Positions 16,159 to 23,206 of a stretch of DNA of 64,000 bases are shown here, piece by piece. The notes under the pieces are model-generated. The model saw nothing but the letters and a program-made list of their open reading frames with translations, did no database searches and was not told the origin of the DNA. The position numbers and the translations under genes are program-made. The DNA is from Chloroflexota bacterium. GTDB taxonomy: Bacteria; Chloroflexota; Limnocylindria; QHBO01. The DNA is taken from NCBI GenBank assembly GCA_025699005.1, contig JAILWI010000001.1, forward strand, positions 434,001 through 498,000, read 5' to 3'. How positions within the stretch are numbered: the stretch's first letter is position 1; every line of letters begins with the position of its first letter.

Positions 16159-18177
16159 GTGCCACGGTCGCTCCTCGCCGCCCTCGTCGCGGCCGTCCTT
16201 GTCGTGCCGCTCCTCGCGCATGGCTCCGCGGTCAGGGCCGCCGAACCAGCCCCTCCCGAGCCATTCGTCGAGGCGGCAGGCGATGCCGGGCTGGGGTGCG
16301 AGGCGTATGACTCCGGGAGCGGAGGATCCGGCTACCTGTGTGCAAGCTTCGAGGAGAGCAGCGAACGATACGTCGGCGCCACCATCGCCCCGTTCGATCG
16401 TGGGACGACCCTGACCGTGACCCGCAACGCGTTCAGCGGCGGCCACCAGGTCGCCGAGCCGGACGTGTACGCGCTGATGGTCGAGTACGTGCGGCTGGCG
16501 CTGGCCGACGATGCCGAGGCTCGAGGGCTCGCGTGGCTGGCGGAGATGAACGCCCGCCCCGAGATGTCCGGTGAGCTCACGGTGGGCGACTGGCGGCTGG
16601 AGTGGCTGTCCGAGGAGTGGGACGTCACCGAGGGGTTGACGACGTCCGTGCACCTGGGCCTCTCGCAGTTCGTCTCGGAGTCGCCGACGACGTCGCCGGG
16701 GGGAGCCGATGGCGCACTGATCTCCCACGCCGAGTCGTACGGACTGGCGTGCTCCAGCACCGATGTGGGCACGCAGTGTCGGAGGCAGGAACTGGAGGGG
16801 GCGACGGGCATCGTCTACTCGATGACGCTGGAACATGACGACGAGGGCGAGCTGCGCTGGATCAGCGCCAACGTCTCATCCAGCGAGCCGGAGCTGCCAC
16901 CGGATGCGATGGCGTTCCTCCGCGGGGTCGTCGAGGAATCTCCGGTGAGCGACACCGCCGGTCTGCTCGCCTGGCTGGACGACATGCCGGGAAATTCGCA
17001 GGCTGAGCGGTTCCGATCCGGGGAGTGGTCCGCAGACTGGTTCGAGCAGTCGGATGCGGCCGGGCTGGCGTGGTCGCTCAGCCTCGTCCGCGAGGCGCAG
17101 GGACCGTCCGCACCGGCCTCGCCGGACGCCGTGCCGGCGGTGCCGTCCCCATCCGCCAGCCCGGGGCCGGACGCAGAACCGCTCATCCCGAGCGGCCCCG
17201 GGCCGCGTCGTTCGTTCGCCGAGTCCGTCCCCGCGCTGACCGAGGTCAGCACCGAGCCGATCGTGCTGCTCCAGAGCGCCCTCCTCGCCGCGCTGCTCGT
17301 GTTCCTCATGCCCTTCCCGAGCCAGCTGTTCAACTCGACCCTGGAGACCCACGAGGACGAGGTGCGGCGCTGGTTCCGGCTCGATCGTGTCGGCAGGCTC
17401 GGCTCCGGGATCGGCGCCTTCTGGGCGAGCTGGCCGGGCGTCGGCGTATTCACGCTGCTGGCTGCGCTGCTCTACGGCTTCCTGGACCCCGGCTTCGGCA
17501 TCAGCCTCGGCTCGCTGGCCACCTTCGTGGGGATGCTGCTCGGCATCGCGCTGGTCACCGCCGCCTTCGCGGTGCCGGCGGTGCTGGCGCATCGGCGCAT
17601 CGCCTCCGGTTGGACGCTCAAGGTCGTGCCGGCAAGCCTGCTCATCGGCGTCGCCTGCGTCCTGCTGAGCCGGCTCACCGACTTCCAGCCGGGCTATCTG
17701 TACGGCCTGCTCATCGGCCTCGCCTTCGCTCGCGAGCTCAGTGCCGCCGACGAGGGTCGCGCCACCGCCCTCGGCGCCGCGGCCATGCTTGCCGTGGCCT
17801 TCGTCAGCTGGCTGGCGCTGGGGGCGCTGCCCGAGAGCGAGGCCTTCGGCCTGGTGGTCGCGCGCACCGCCCTGGCGGCCCTGATGGTCGCCGGCCTCGA
17901 GGGCGTGGTGTTCGGCCTGCTGCCGATGCGCTTCCTTCCCGGCGAGTCGCTCTACGCCTGGAACCGGATCGCCTGGGGGGCGCTGCTGGCCATCGGTGCC
18001 TTCGCCTTCTTCCACATCCTCATCAACCCGGCGTCCGGCTACCTTTCCGATACGAGCCGCACGCCGTTGCTCACGGTGCTCGGGCTGCTCATCGGCTTCA
18101 GCCTGGTGTCGGTGGCCTTCTGGGCCTGGTTCCGATACCGGGACGAGCCGGCGGAAGCGGAGCCACAGGGTACCTAG
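16159..18177 (+). CDS. exported-domain membrane protein, FGLLP-motif family (paralogue 2)
   Basis: 672 residues from a GTG start 7 nt after GGGGGAC. A signal peptide (about 1-28, ending VRAAEP) is followed by two tandem copies of the module found once in paralogue 1: copy one at about 34-175 (FVEAAGDAGLGCE ... GDWRLEWL) and copy two at about 190-310 (LISHAESYGLACS ... GEWSADWF). A Pro/Ser linker leads into a membrane domain (about 355-660) almost identical to that of paralogue 1, including PFPSQLFNSTLETHEDE and VVFGLLPMRFLPGES. Function unknown; the plan, sensing or binding modules outside joined to a conserved multi-helix core, suggests a receptor or transporter. Its TAG stop is shared with the convergent gene at 18174. 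Confidence 0.82.
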   Translation: MPRSLLAALVAAVLVVPLLAHGSAVRAAEPAPPEPFVEAAGDAGLGCEAYDSGSGGSGYLCASFEESSERYVGATIAPFDRGTTLTVTRNAFSGGHQVAEPDVYALMVEYVRLALADDAEARGLAWLAEMNARPEMSGELTVGDWRLEWLSEEWDVTEGLTTSVHLGLSQFVSESPTTSPGGADGALISHAESYGLACSSTDVGTQCRRQELEGATGIVYSMTLEHDDEGELRWISANVSSSEPELPPDAMAFLRGVVEESPVSDTAGLLAWLDDMPGNSQAERFRSGEWSADWFEQSDAAGLAWSLSLVREAQGPSAPASPDAVPAVPSPSASPGPDAEPLIPSGPGPRRSFAESVPALTEVSTEPIVLLQSALLAALLVFLMPFPSQLFNSTLETHEDEVRRWFRLDRVGRLGSGIGAFWASWPGVGVFTLLAALLYGFLDPGFGISLGSLATFVGMLLGIALVTAAFAVPAVLAHRRIASGWTLKVVPASLLIGVACVLLSRLTDFQPGYLYGLLIGLAFARELSAADEGRATALGAAAMLAVAFVSWLALGALPESEAFGLVVARTALAALMVAGLEGVVFGLLPMRFLPGESLYAWNRIAWGALLAIGAFAFFHILINPASGYLSDTSRTPLLTVLGLLIGFSLVSVAFWAWFRYRDEPAEAEPQGT

Positions 18178-18779
18178 CGCAGGGGTGCGCTCAGCTGGCC
18201 CTCGACCAGAGGCTCTCCGACGATCCCCGCCAGCCGCTCACCGATCGCCCACCAGTCGAACTCGGCGGTGACCTCGCTCGCGGCGATGCTCATCGAGCGC
18301 TCCGGCGCCAGGTAGACGGGCAGGATGCGGTCGAGGATGGCCTCGATCTCGTCCCGGAACGCATCCGAGGTCGAGCGCACCCCATCGGCCTGGAGGTCGA
18401 CGTCCGGCAGGAGACGCACCGAGAGGTCGTAGCTCCGCGCCCATCGGCGGATGAGCGGCTCGACGCCGAAGGGATCCTCGCCGCCGGTGACGCGCAGGTA
18501 GTAGGCGAAGTTGTCGACCACCGACCGGTCCGTGACGAGGATCTCGGCGCGGCGAGCCAGCTCGAGCTCCTGCTGGACCTGCGCCATGAGCACCCACAGC
18601 TGCGCCTCGGGCGTCGCTCCCTCGTTCAGGCCCAGCGGATTGAAGCGGACGACCTCGCGCCCCACCTCGACGGAGCGACCCGCCCGGCCCACGGTCGACG
18701 CGAAGGCATGCACGGCGTTCGACTTGCGGACCGAGTGTGAGCCGATGAACGCGATCTTGGCGGGGCGGGCCCAGGGCAT
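18174..18779 (-). CDS. AAA_28/NadR-like P-loop protein with degenerate Walker A
   Basis: 201 residues resembling deoxynucleoside-kinase-like AAA_28 ATPases: N-terminal strand plus P-loop KIAFIGSHSVRKSN (positions 8-21), an EILVTDRS segment that would be the Walker-B-like strand, and an R-rich lid-like stretch near RRWARSYDL. The P-loop reads GSHSVRKSN where GSHSVGKT would be normal; the Gly-to-Arg change before Lys may impair or alter nucleotide binding. The gene ends on the CTAG shared with the FGLLP-type gene and starts without a ribosome site. Confidence 0.65.
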   Translation of the reverse strand: MPWARPAKIAFIGSHSVRKSNAVHAFASTVGRAGRSVEVGREVVRFNPLGLNEGATPEAQLWVLMAQVQQELELARRAEILVTDRSVVDNFAYYLRVTGGEDPFGVEPLIRRWARSYDLSVRLLPDVDLQADGVRSTSDAFRDEIEAILDRILPVYLAPERSMSIAASEVTAEFDWWAIGERLAGIVGEPLVEGQLSAPLR

Positions 18780-18785
18780 GGGTGA

Positions 18786-18791
18786 AGCCTA
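18786..18791 (-). promoter_or_regulatory. -10-like box of a leaderless promoter (P-loop protein)
   Basis: TAGGCT on the minus strand, 6 nt from the ATG at 18779, with no Shine-Dalgarno in between. Confidence 0.5.
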
Positions 18792-19964
18792 CAGGCAGGG
18801 CCCGGTGTCGACGGCCGCCGTCGCGCCGATGGACGGGCCGATGACCTCGAGGGCCTGGTCCGATCCGATGGCGTATCCCACGTCGGGCGACACGCGGGAC
18901 GCGCCGAAGATCACGGCGCCGACGACGCCCGGCTCGACGACCAGGGGCCCGCCGCTGTTGCCTCGCCGAATCTGGCTCGTCAGCTCCACGACGCTTCGGT
19001 CGTTCAGCCCCTGGCCGTAGATGTCCGGTCCGCCGATGCGGTAGCTCGAGGTCACCGCGGCGGGCGTCACCGCCAGGCTGCCGCCGCCCGGGTACCCCAG
19101 CGCGACGCCCGTCGACCCGCGTCCCGGCGCCGCCTCGAGCAGCCGGAGCGCCGGTCCGTCGGCACCCGGGACGTCGAGGAGCGCGAGGTCCGCGTCGGGG
19201 TCGAAGGCGACCACGGTGGCCTCGAAGACGGAGCCGCCGACGGTGATCGTCGTGTCCGCGGCGCCGGCGACGACGTGCGCGTTCGTCACCACCGAGGTGG
19301 GGGAGACGAAGAACCCGCTGCCGACGGACAGCCCGTTGCCGCAGCCGCTGCTCGAGATGCGCGCGGTGCTGGCCAGCGCCGACTGCGCCAGCGCGGCCGC
19401 CTCCGCATCGGCGGGGAGGTCGACGGGCGCCGCAGGTGGCGGCTCGAGGCCGCCGAAGAGGGTCGGCAGGTCGGTCGTGTCGAGCAGCGCCAGGAGGCGC
19501 CCGGCGACGATGGTCGGTGGCGGGAGCCGATCGGTCACGAGCCGCACCGTCACTGAGTCCCGTGCGACGGCGGCGATCGTGGGCGCCATGCCCACGGCGA
19601 GCATGCCGCTCAGGATCCAGACGAGCAGGATCACGTGCGCCGCGCCGACGACCGCGCCACCGAACGCGTCGATCGGGCGCAGGCCGGCGCGGCGAAGGCC
19701 GAGGCTCATGCTCGCGCCGGCGGCGGCCCCACTCGCCTCACCCACGAGCACGAACGCGGCGAGCGCGACGAGGGTCACGATGGCGCGCAGCGGCTGCTCG
19801 ATCTCCGCGAGCTGGTCGCGGAAGAGCGTGGCCAGGAGGAGGGCCAGCCCGAAGCCGATCACGGCGCCGACCAGGCCGAGCACGGGTCCCGGGAACCCTG
19901 CGCGCGCCCCGGACAGCAGTCCGAGCAGGAGCAGCACGAGCACGGCGACGTCGATCAGGTTCAT
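18789..19964 (-). CDS. MarP-like CvpA-trypsin membrane serine protease
   Basis: 391 residues. The N-terminal half is a CvpA-type domain with four membrane helices (about 3-20, 25-47, 60-80, 103-127). The exported half is a chymotrypsin-fold protease with His230 in TNAHVVAG, Asp259 in DPDADLALLDV and Ser337 in GNSGGP. This is the layout of the mycobacterial acid-resistance protease MarP, which is activated under oxidative or acid stress. Two cysteines (Cys208 and the penultimate Cys) fit a redox-controlled disulfide. A GTG 9 nt upstream is in frame, but the ATG at 19964 is preferred because TAGGCT lies 9 nt before it, giving a leaderless mRNA. Confidence 0.88.
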   Translation of the reverse strand: MNLIDVAVLVLLLLGLLSGARAGFPGPVLGLVGAVIGFGLALLLATLFRDQLAEIEQPLRAIVTLVALAAFVLVGEASGAAAGASMSLGLRRAGLRPIDAFGGAVVGAAHVILLVWILSGMLAVGMAPTIAAVARDSVTVRLVTDRLPPPTIVAGRLLALLDTTDLPTLFGGLEPPPAAPVDLPADAEAAALAQSALASTARISSSGCGNGLSVGSGFFVSPTSVVTNAHVVAGAADTTITVGGSVFEATVVAFDPDADLALLDVPGADGPALRLLEAAPGRGSTGVALGYPGGGSLAVTPAAVTSSYRIGGPDIYGQGLNDRSVVELTSQIRRGNSGGPLVVEPGVVGAVIFGASRVSPDVGYAIGSDQALEVIGPSIGATAAVDTGPCL

Positions 19965-19973
19965 CGGCCGCAC

Positions 19974-19979
19974 AGCCTA
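19974..19979 (-). promoter_or_regulatory. -10-like box of a leaderless promoter (MarP-like protease)
   Basis: TAGGCT on the minus strand, 9 nt before the ATG at 19964. Confidence 0.45.
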
Positions 19980-20109
19980 GCGGGCATCGGCGAAATCTTC
20001 CCGCCAGGTGCTCGTGCCCGGCCGGCAGCCCGAATCGGCGGTGTAGCATATCGGCTTCCAACCAGACGCAACTGAGAGCCGATCAGGTTCTGCGGAGGGC
20101 CGAATCTCC

Positions 20110-20958
20110 ATGGCGCGAACTGTCCGAGCGGCACTGCTCCAGGCGGAGTGGACCGGCGACAAAGAGTCGATGATCGAGAAGCACGAGAAGTACGCCCGGG
20201 AGGCGGCCAAGCAGGGCGCCAAGGTGATGTGCTTCCAGGAGCTCTTCTACGGTCCCTACTTCTGCCAGGTGCAGGATCCCCAGTACTTCAGCTACACCGA
20301 GCACATCCCCGACGGTCCGACCACGAAGCGGATGCAGGAGCTGGCCAAGGAGACCGGGATGGTCCTCATCGTGCCGATGTACGAGGAGGACGAGCACGCC
20401 CAGGGGATCTACTACAACACCGCGGCCGTGATCGACGCCGACGGCACGTACCTCGGCAAGTACCGCAAGACCCACATCCCGCAGGTCAAGGGCTTCTGGG
20501 AGAAGTTCTACTTCCGCCCGGGCAACACCGGCTACCCGGTGTTCGACACCGCCGTCGGCAAGGTCGGCGTCTACATCTGCTACGACCGCCACTTCCCCGA
20601 GGGCGCGCGGGCGCTCGGCCTGAACGGCGCCGAGATGGTCTTCATCCCGTCCGCGACGTCCCGCGGGCTGAGCGAGTACCTGTGGCGCATCGAGCAGGTC
20701 TCGCATGCGGTGGCGAACGGGTACTACGTCGGCACGATCAACCGGGTCGGCATCGAGCCCCTCGGCGACAACGATTTCTACGGCCAGTCGTACTTCGCCG
20801 ATCCTCGCGGCCAGTTCGTCGGTGACGTCGGAGACGCGCACGAGGAGGAGCTGATCGTCCGTGACCTGGACCTCGACAAGGTGACCGAGGTCAGGCAGCT
20901 CTGGCAGTTCTACCGTGACCGCCGCCCGGACGCCTACGACGATCTCGTTCGGCCCTGA
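20110..20958 (+). CDS. nitrilase-superfamily amidase, beta-ureidopropionase/N-carbamoylputrescine amidase type
   Basis: 282-residue C-N hydrolase that would release ammonia and CO2 from an N-carbamoyl amino compound. The Glu-Lys-Cys triad is clear: Glu44 in CFQELFYGPYF, Lys120 in KYRKTHIPQ, Cys157 in YICYDRHFPE. The HIPQVKGFWEKFYFRPG segment is typical of beta-ureidopropionase-like bacterial enzymes. It is followed after 50 nt by an LLM oxidoreductase and, 5 kb on, by a dihydropyrimidinase; in many actinobacteria and Chloroflexota these three occur together, which favours N-carbamoyl-beta-alanine over N-carbamoylputrescine. GGAG is about 12 nt upstream of the ATG. Confidence 0.87.
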   Translation: MARTVRAALLQAEWTGDKESMIEKHEKYAREAAKQGAKVMCFQELFYGPYFCQVQDPQYFSYTEHIPDGPTTKRMQELAKETGMVLIVPMYEEDEHAQGIYYNTAAVIDADGTYLGKYRKTHIPQVKGFWEKFYFRPGNTGYPVFDTAVGKVGVYICYDRHFPEGARALGLNGAEMVFIPSATSRGLSEYLWRIEQVSHAVANGYYVGTINRVGIEPLGDNDFYGQSYFADPRGQFVGDVGDAHEEELIVRDLDLDKVTEVRQLWQFYRDRRPDAYDDLVRP

Positions 20959-21008
20959 TGGGTCGGGGCGAACGAGCGACGAGATCCCACAGCTGAGGCG
21001 ACCAGTCC

Positions 21009-22013
21009 ATGGATTTCGGCATCACCCTCAAGCCAGACCACCGGTTCGACCGGAGCGTTGACCTGGCCAAACGGGCCGAGGCCAATGGCTTCACCTACGG
21101 CTGGATGTTCGACTCTCACGTCCTGTGGCGCGAGCCCTATCCGCTCCTGACGCTCATGGGCGTGGCGACCGAGCAGATGCGGTTCGGAACGTGCGTCACG
21201 AACCCGGCGACGCGCGACATCACCGTGACGGCTTCGGCCCTCGCCACCCTCAACGAGATCACCGGCGGCCGGATGGTCCTGGGCATCGGCCGGGGCGACT
21301 CCGCGCGGCGCGTGATGGGCAAGAAGCCGACGACGGTTGCCTACATGGAGGAGTGCTGCCGGGTCGTGCGCTCGTTGACGGGCGGCGAGAAGATCGAGCT
21401 CGACGGCACGGAGATCCAGCTGCCGTGGGCAACGAACGGGCCGGTGCCGATTTGGGTGGCGGGCTACGGACCGAAGGCGCTCGGAGCGGCGGGTCGGGTC
21501 GCCGACGGGATCATCCTCCAGCTCGCCGACCCGGACATCATTCGCTGGTGCATGGGCTTCGTGCGGGCCGCTGCCGAAGAGGCCGGTCGCGATCCCGATG
21601 CGATCGAGGTCATGGCCGCCGCGCCGGCCTACGTCTCCGACGACGTCGCCATGGCGCGCGACAAGGTGCGCTGGTTCCCGGCGCTCGTCTCGAACCACGT
21701 CGTTGATCTCATCAACAAGTATCCGAAGGACGAGCTTCCCGAGGCGCTCTGGAAGTACGTCGAGAACCGCGAGGGCTACAACTACCTTCACCACGCCGAG
21801 GTCGGCAGCGACAACGCCCGGTTCGTGTCGGACGAGATCACGGACCGCTTCGCGGTCGTCGGCGACATCGCCGCACATCGAAATCGGCTGGAGGAGCTTC
21901 GGGCAGCAGGGGTCACGCAGTTCAACATCTACCTCATGAACGGTGAGGAGGAGGACTGCGTCGACGCCTACGGCCGCGAGATCGTGGGGAGCTTCGCGGC
22001 CACCGGAGCCTGA
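21009..22013 (+). CDS. LLM-class flavin/F420-type oxidoreductase (TIGR03842-like)
   Basis: 334-residue TIM-barrel oxidoreductase of the luciferase-like group: MDFGITLKPDH start, WMFDSHVLWREPYPLL, GTCVTNPATRD and the cofactor-contact stretch GGRMVLGIGRGDSA are all visible. It matches from memory the subgroup of putative F420-dependent enzymes found beside nitrilase and dihydropyrimidinase genes. Since cofD, cofC and cofE are in this window, F420 is plausible, but relatives exist in bacteria without F420, so FMN cannot be excluded. A role in the pyrimidine or hydantoin pathway is inferred from position only. Confidence 0.85.
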   Translation: MDFGITLKPDHRFDRSVDLAKRAEANGFTYGWMFDSHVLWREPYPLLTLMGVATEQMRFGTCVTNPATRDITVTASALATLNEITGGRMVLGIGRGDSARRVMGKKPTTVAYMEECCRVVRSLTGGEKIELDGTEIQLPWATNGPVPIWVAGYGPKALGAAGRVADGIILQLADPDIIRWCMGFVRAAAEEAGRDPDAIEVMAAAPAYVSDDVAMARDKVRWFPALVSNHVVDLINKYPKDELPEALWKYVENREGYNYLHHAEVGSDNARFVSDEITDRFAVVGDIAAHRNRLEELRAAGVTQFNIYLMNGEEEDCVDAYGREIVGSFAATGA

Positions 22014-22039
22014 GGCGCCAGGGTCAGACACAGTGGGGA

Positions 22040-22174
22040 CAGGACGAAAGTCCTGGGGGTACTGCCGCGCTCACGCCCAGCGACCAAGCCGCCGGTTCGG
22101 CGGCGAGACGCCGGTGGTACCCCCCACCCGATGGTCATCTTGGAGTGAACGCCGCGGAACCGTACGGTTTCCGC
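22040..22174 (+). promoter_or_regulatory. structured leader of the tad genes, candidate cis-regulatory RNA
   Basis: The 162-bp gap before tadE holds four stems in a row: 22040-22055 (CAGGAC, GAAA tetraloop, GTCCTG), 22088-22104 (GCCGCCG/CGGCGGC, 3-nt loop), 22113-22128 (GGTGG/CCACC, loop TACCCC) and 22154-22174 (GCGGAACCG/CGGTTTCCGC, one bulged T), the last ending one base before the ATG. No Shine-Dalgarno is free next to the start. CACGCCCAG and CGATGG recall parts of the cyclic-di-GMP-I riboswitch, but its GCAAA core is absent, so I assign no class. Confidence 0.45.
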
Positions 22175-22175
22175 C

Positions 22176-22691
22176 ATGGACGCCCGTATCGATCGACCTG
22201 GCGCGGATGACAGCGCGAGCCGTGGCCGGCGCCGCGTGCCTCGCGGTCAGGCCCTTGCCGAGTTCGCCCTGATCCTGCCGCTCCTCGTCGCACTGACCGG
22301 TGGAGCGATGGACTTCGCACGCGTCTACCAGGCTTCGATCACGCTCCAGGGCGCCACCCGCAACGCGGCCGAGTACGCCGCGAGCAAGACGACCACGCAG
22401 AGCCAGGCACAGACCGAGGCGCGACGGGTCGTGTGTGCCGAGGCCCAGACCGTTCCCGGCTTCGTGGCCGGGAGCGGCGGCAGCGTCCCGAACTGCACCT
22501 CGCCGGTCGTCACGGTGACCGCCTTCAGCCTGAGCACGACCGCGGCCGGAGCGAGCAGCACCTATCCGCTGGCCACCGCCACCGTCAGATCCCAGCTCGA
22601 GTTCCGAACCGTCATCCCCTGGCCGTGGCTCCCGGGTGGAGCGTGGACCCTCTCCACCACCCAGTCGTACAGCGTGATTCAGAACCGATGA
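22176..22691 (+). CDS. tadE: TadE-like pilus assembly protein
   Basis: 171-residue pseudopilin-like protein. After a basic N-terminus (about 25 residues) comes the TadE signature RGQALAEFALILPLLVALT followed by a membrane helix and DFARVYQASITLQGATRNAAEYAA. The rest is a small exported domain with two cysteines. TadE-type proteins assist Flp pilus assembly and secretion. Start codon lies directly after a hairpin; see the leader entry. Overlaps the next gene by ATGA. Confidence 0.88.
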   Translation: MDARIDRPGADDSASRGRRRVPRGQALAEFALILPLLVALTGGAMDFARVYQASITLQGATRNAAEYAASKTTTQSQAQTEARRVVCAEAQTVPGFVAGSGGSVPNCTSPVVTVTAFSLSTTAAGASSTYPLATATVRSQLEFRTVIPWPWLPGGAWTLSTTQSYSVIQNR

Positions 22692-23206
22692 CCACCTCTG
22701 TCGCACGTCGATCCTCTCGCGGTCAGACGCTCGTCGAATTCGCGCTCGTCTTGCCGATTCTCGTCGGCATGCTGATCGGGGCCTTCGACCTCGGACGCGT
22801 CGTCCTGGCCAACGACCTCGTCGCGAACGCCGCCCGCGAGGCGGCCCGATACGCGGTCGTCCATGGGGGCTCAAAGTTCAATTCGTGCCCCACCGGGCCG
22901 GCCGGACCAGAGGCGATCGTGCCGCCGGCCTCTGGCTCCTGCCCCTTCCCGTCGCCGTCAACCGAGTCCATCAAGCAGGTGGCACGTGACTTCGCGGCGG
23001 CCGGTGGGACGTCCGTCGTCGTGGAAGTCTGCTACGGAACGAATTGCACGGGCGACACGCACACGTCTGGCGCGTCGGGCACGAATGCCCGCGGCAATCC
23101 GGTGACCGTCACGGTGCGGGCCACGGTCTCCGTGGTGGCGGGGAACTTCATCGGCATCGGCGCATTCAACGTGTCGAGTACATCGACCATGCTGGTGAAC
23201 AGCTGA
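22688..23206 (+). CDS. second TadE-like pilus assembly protein
   Basis: 172 residues with the same plan: SSRGQTLVEFALVLPILVGMLIG, then DLGRVVLANDLVANAAREAARYAV, typical of TadE/TadF. The exported part contains four cysteines (FNSCPTG, SGSCPFP, EVCYGTNC), suggesting disulfides. The ATG overlaps the stop of the first tadE gene, and its own stop overlaps the ATG of tadG (TGATG), so the three genes are translated as one unit. Confidence 0.88.
   Translation: MTTSVARRSSRGQTLVEFALVLPILVGMLIGAFDLGRVVLANDLVANAAREAARYAVVHGGSKFNSCPTGPAGPEAIVPPASGSCPFPSPSTESIKQVARDFAAAGGTSVVVEVCYGTNCTGDTHTSGASGTNARGNPVTVTVRATVSVVAGNFIGIGAFNVSSTSTMLVNS

Noticed and set aside
22040-22130. Cyclic-di-GMP-I riboswitch
   Set aside because: The tetraloop stem, CACGC and CGATGG are suggestive, but the GCAAA-type core and receptor cannot be placed, so I report only an unassigned structured leader.
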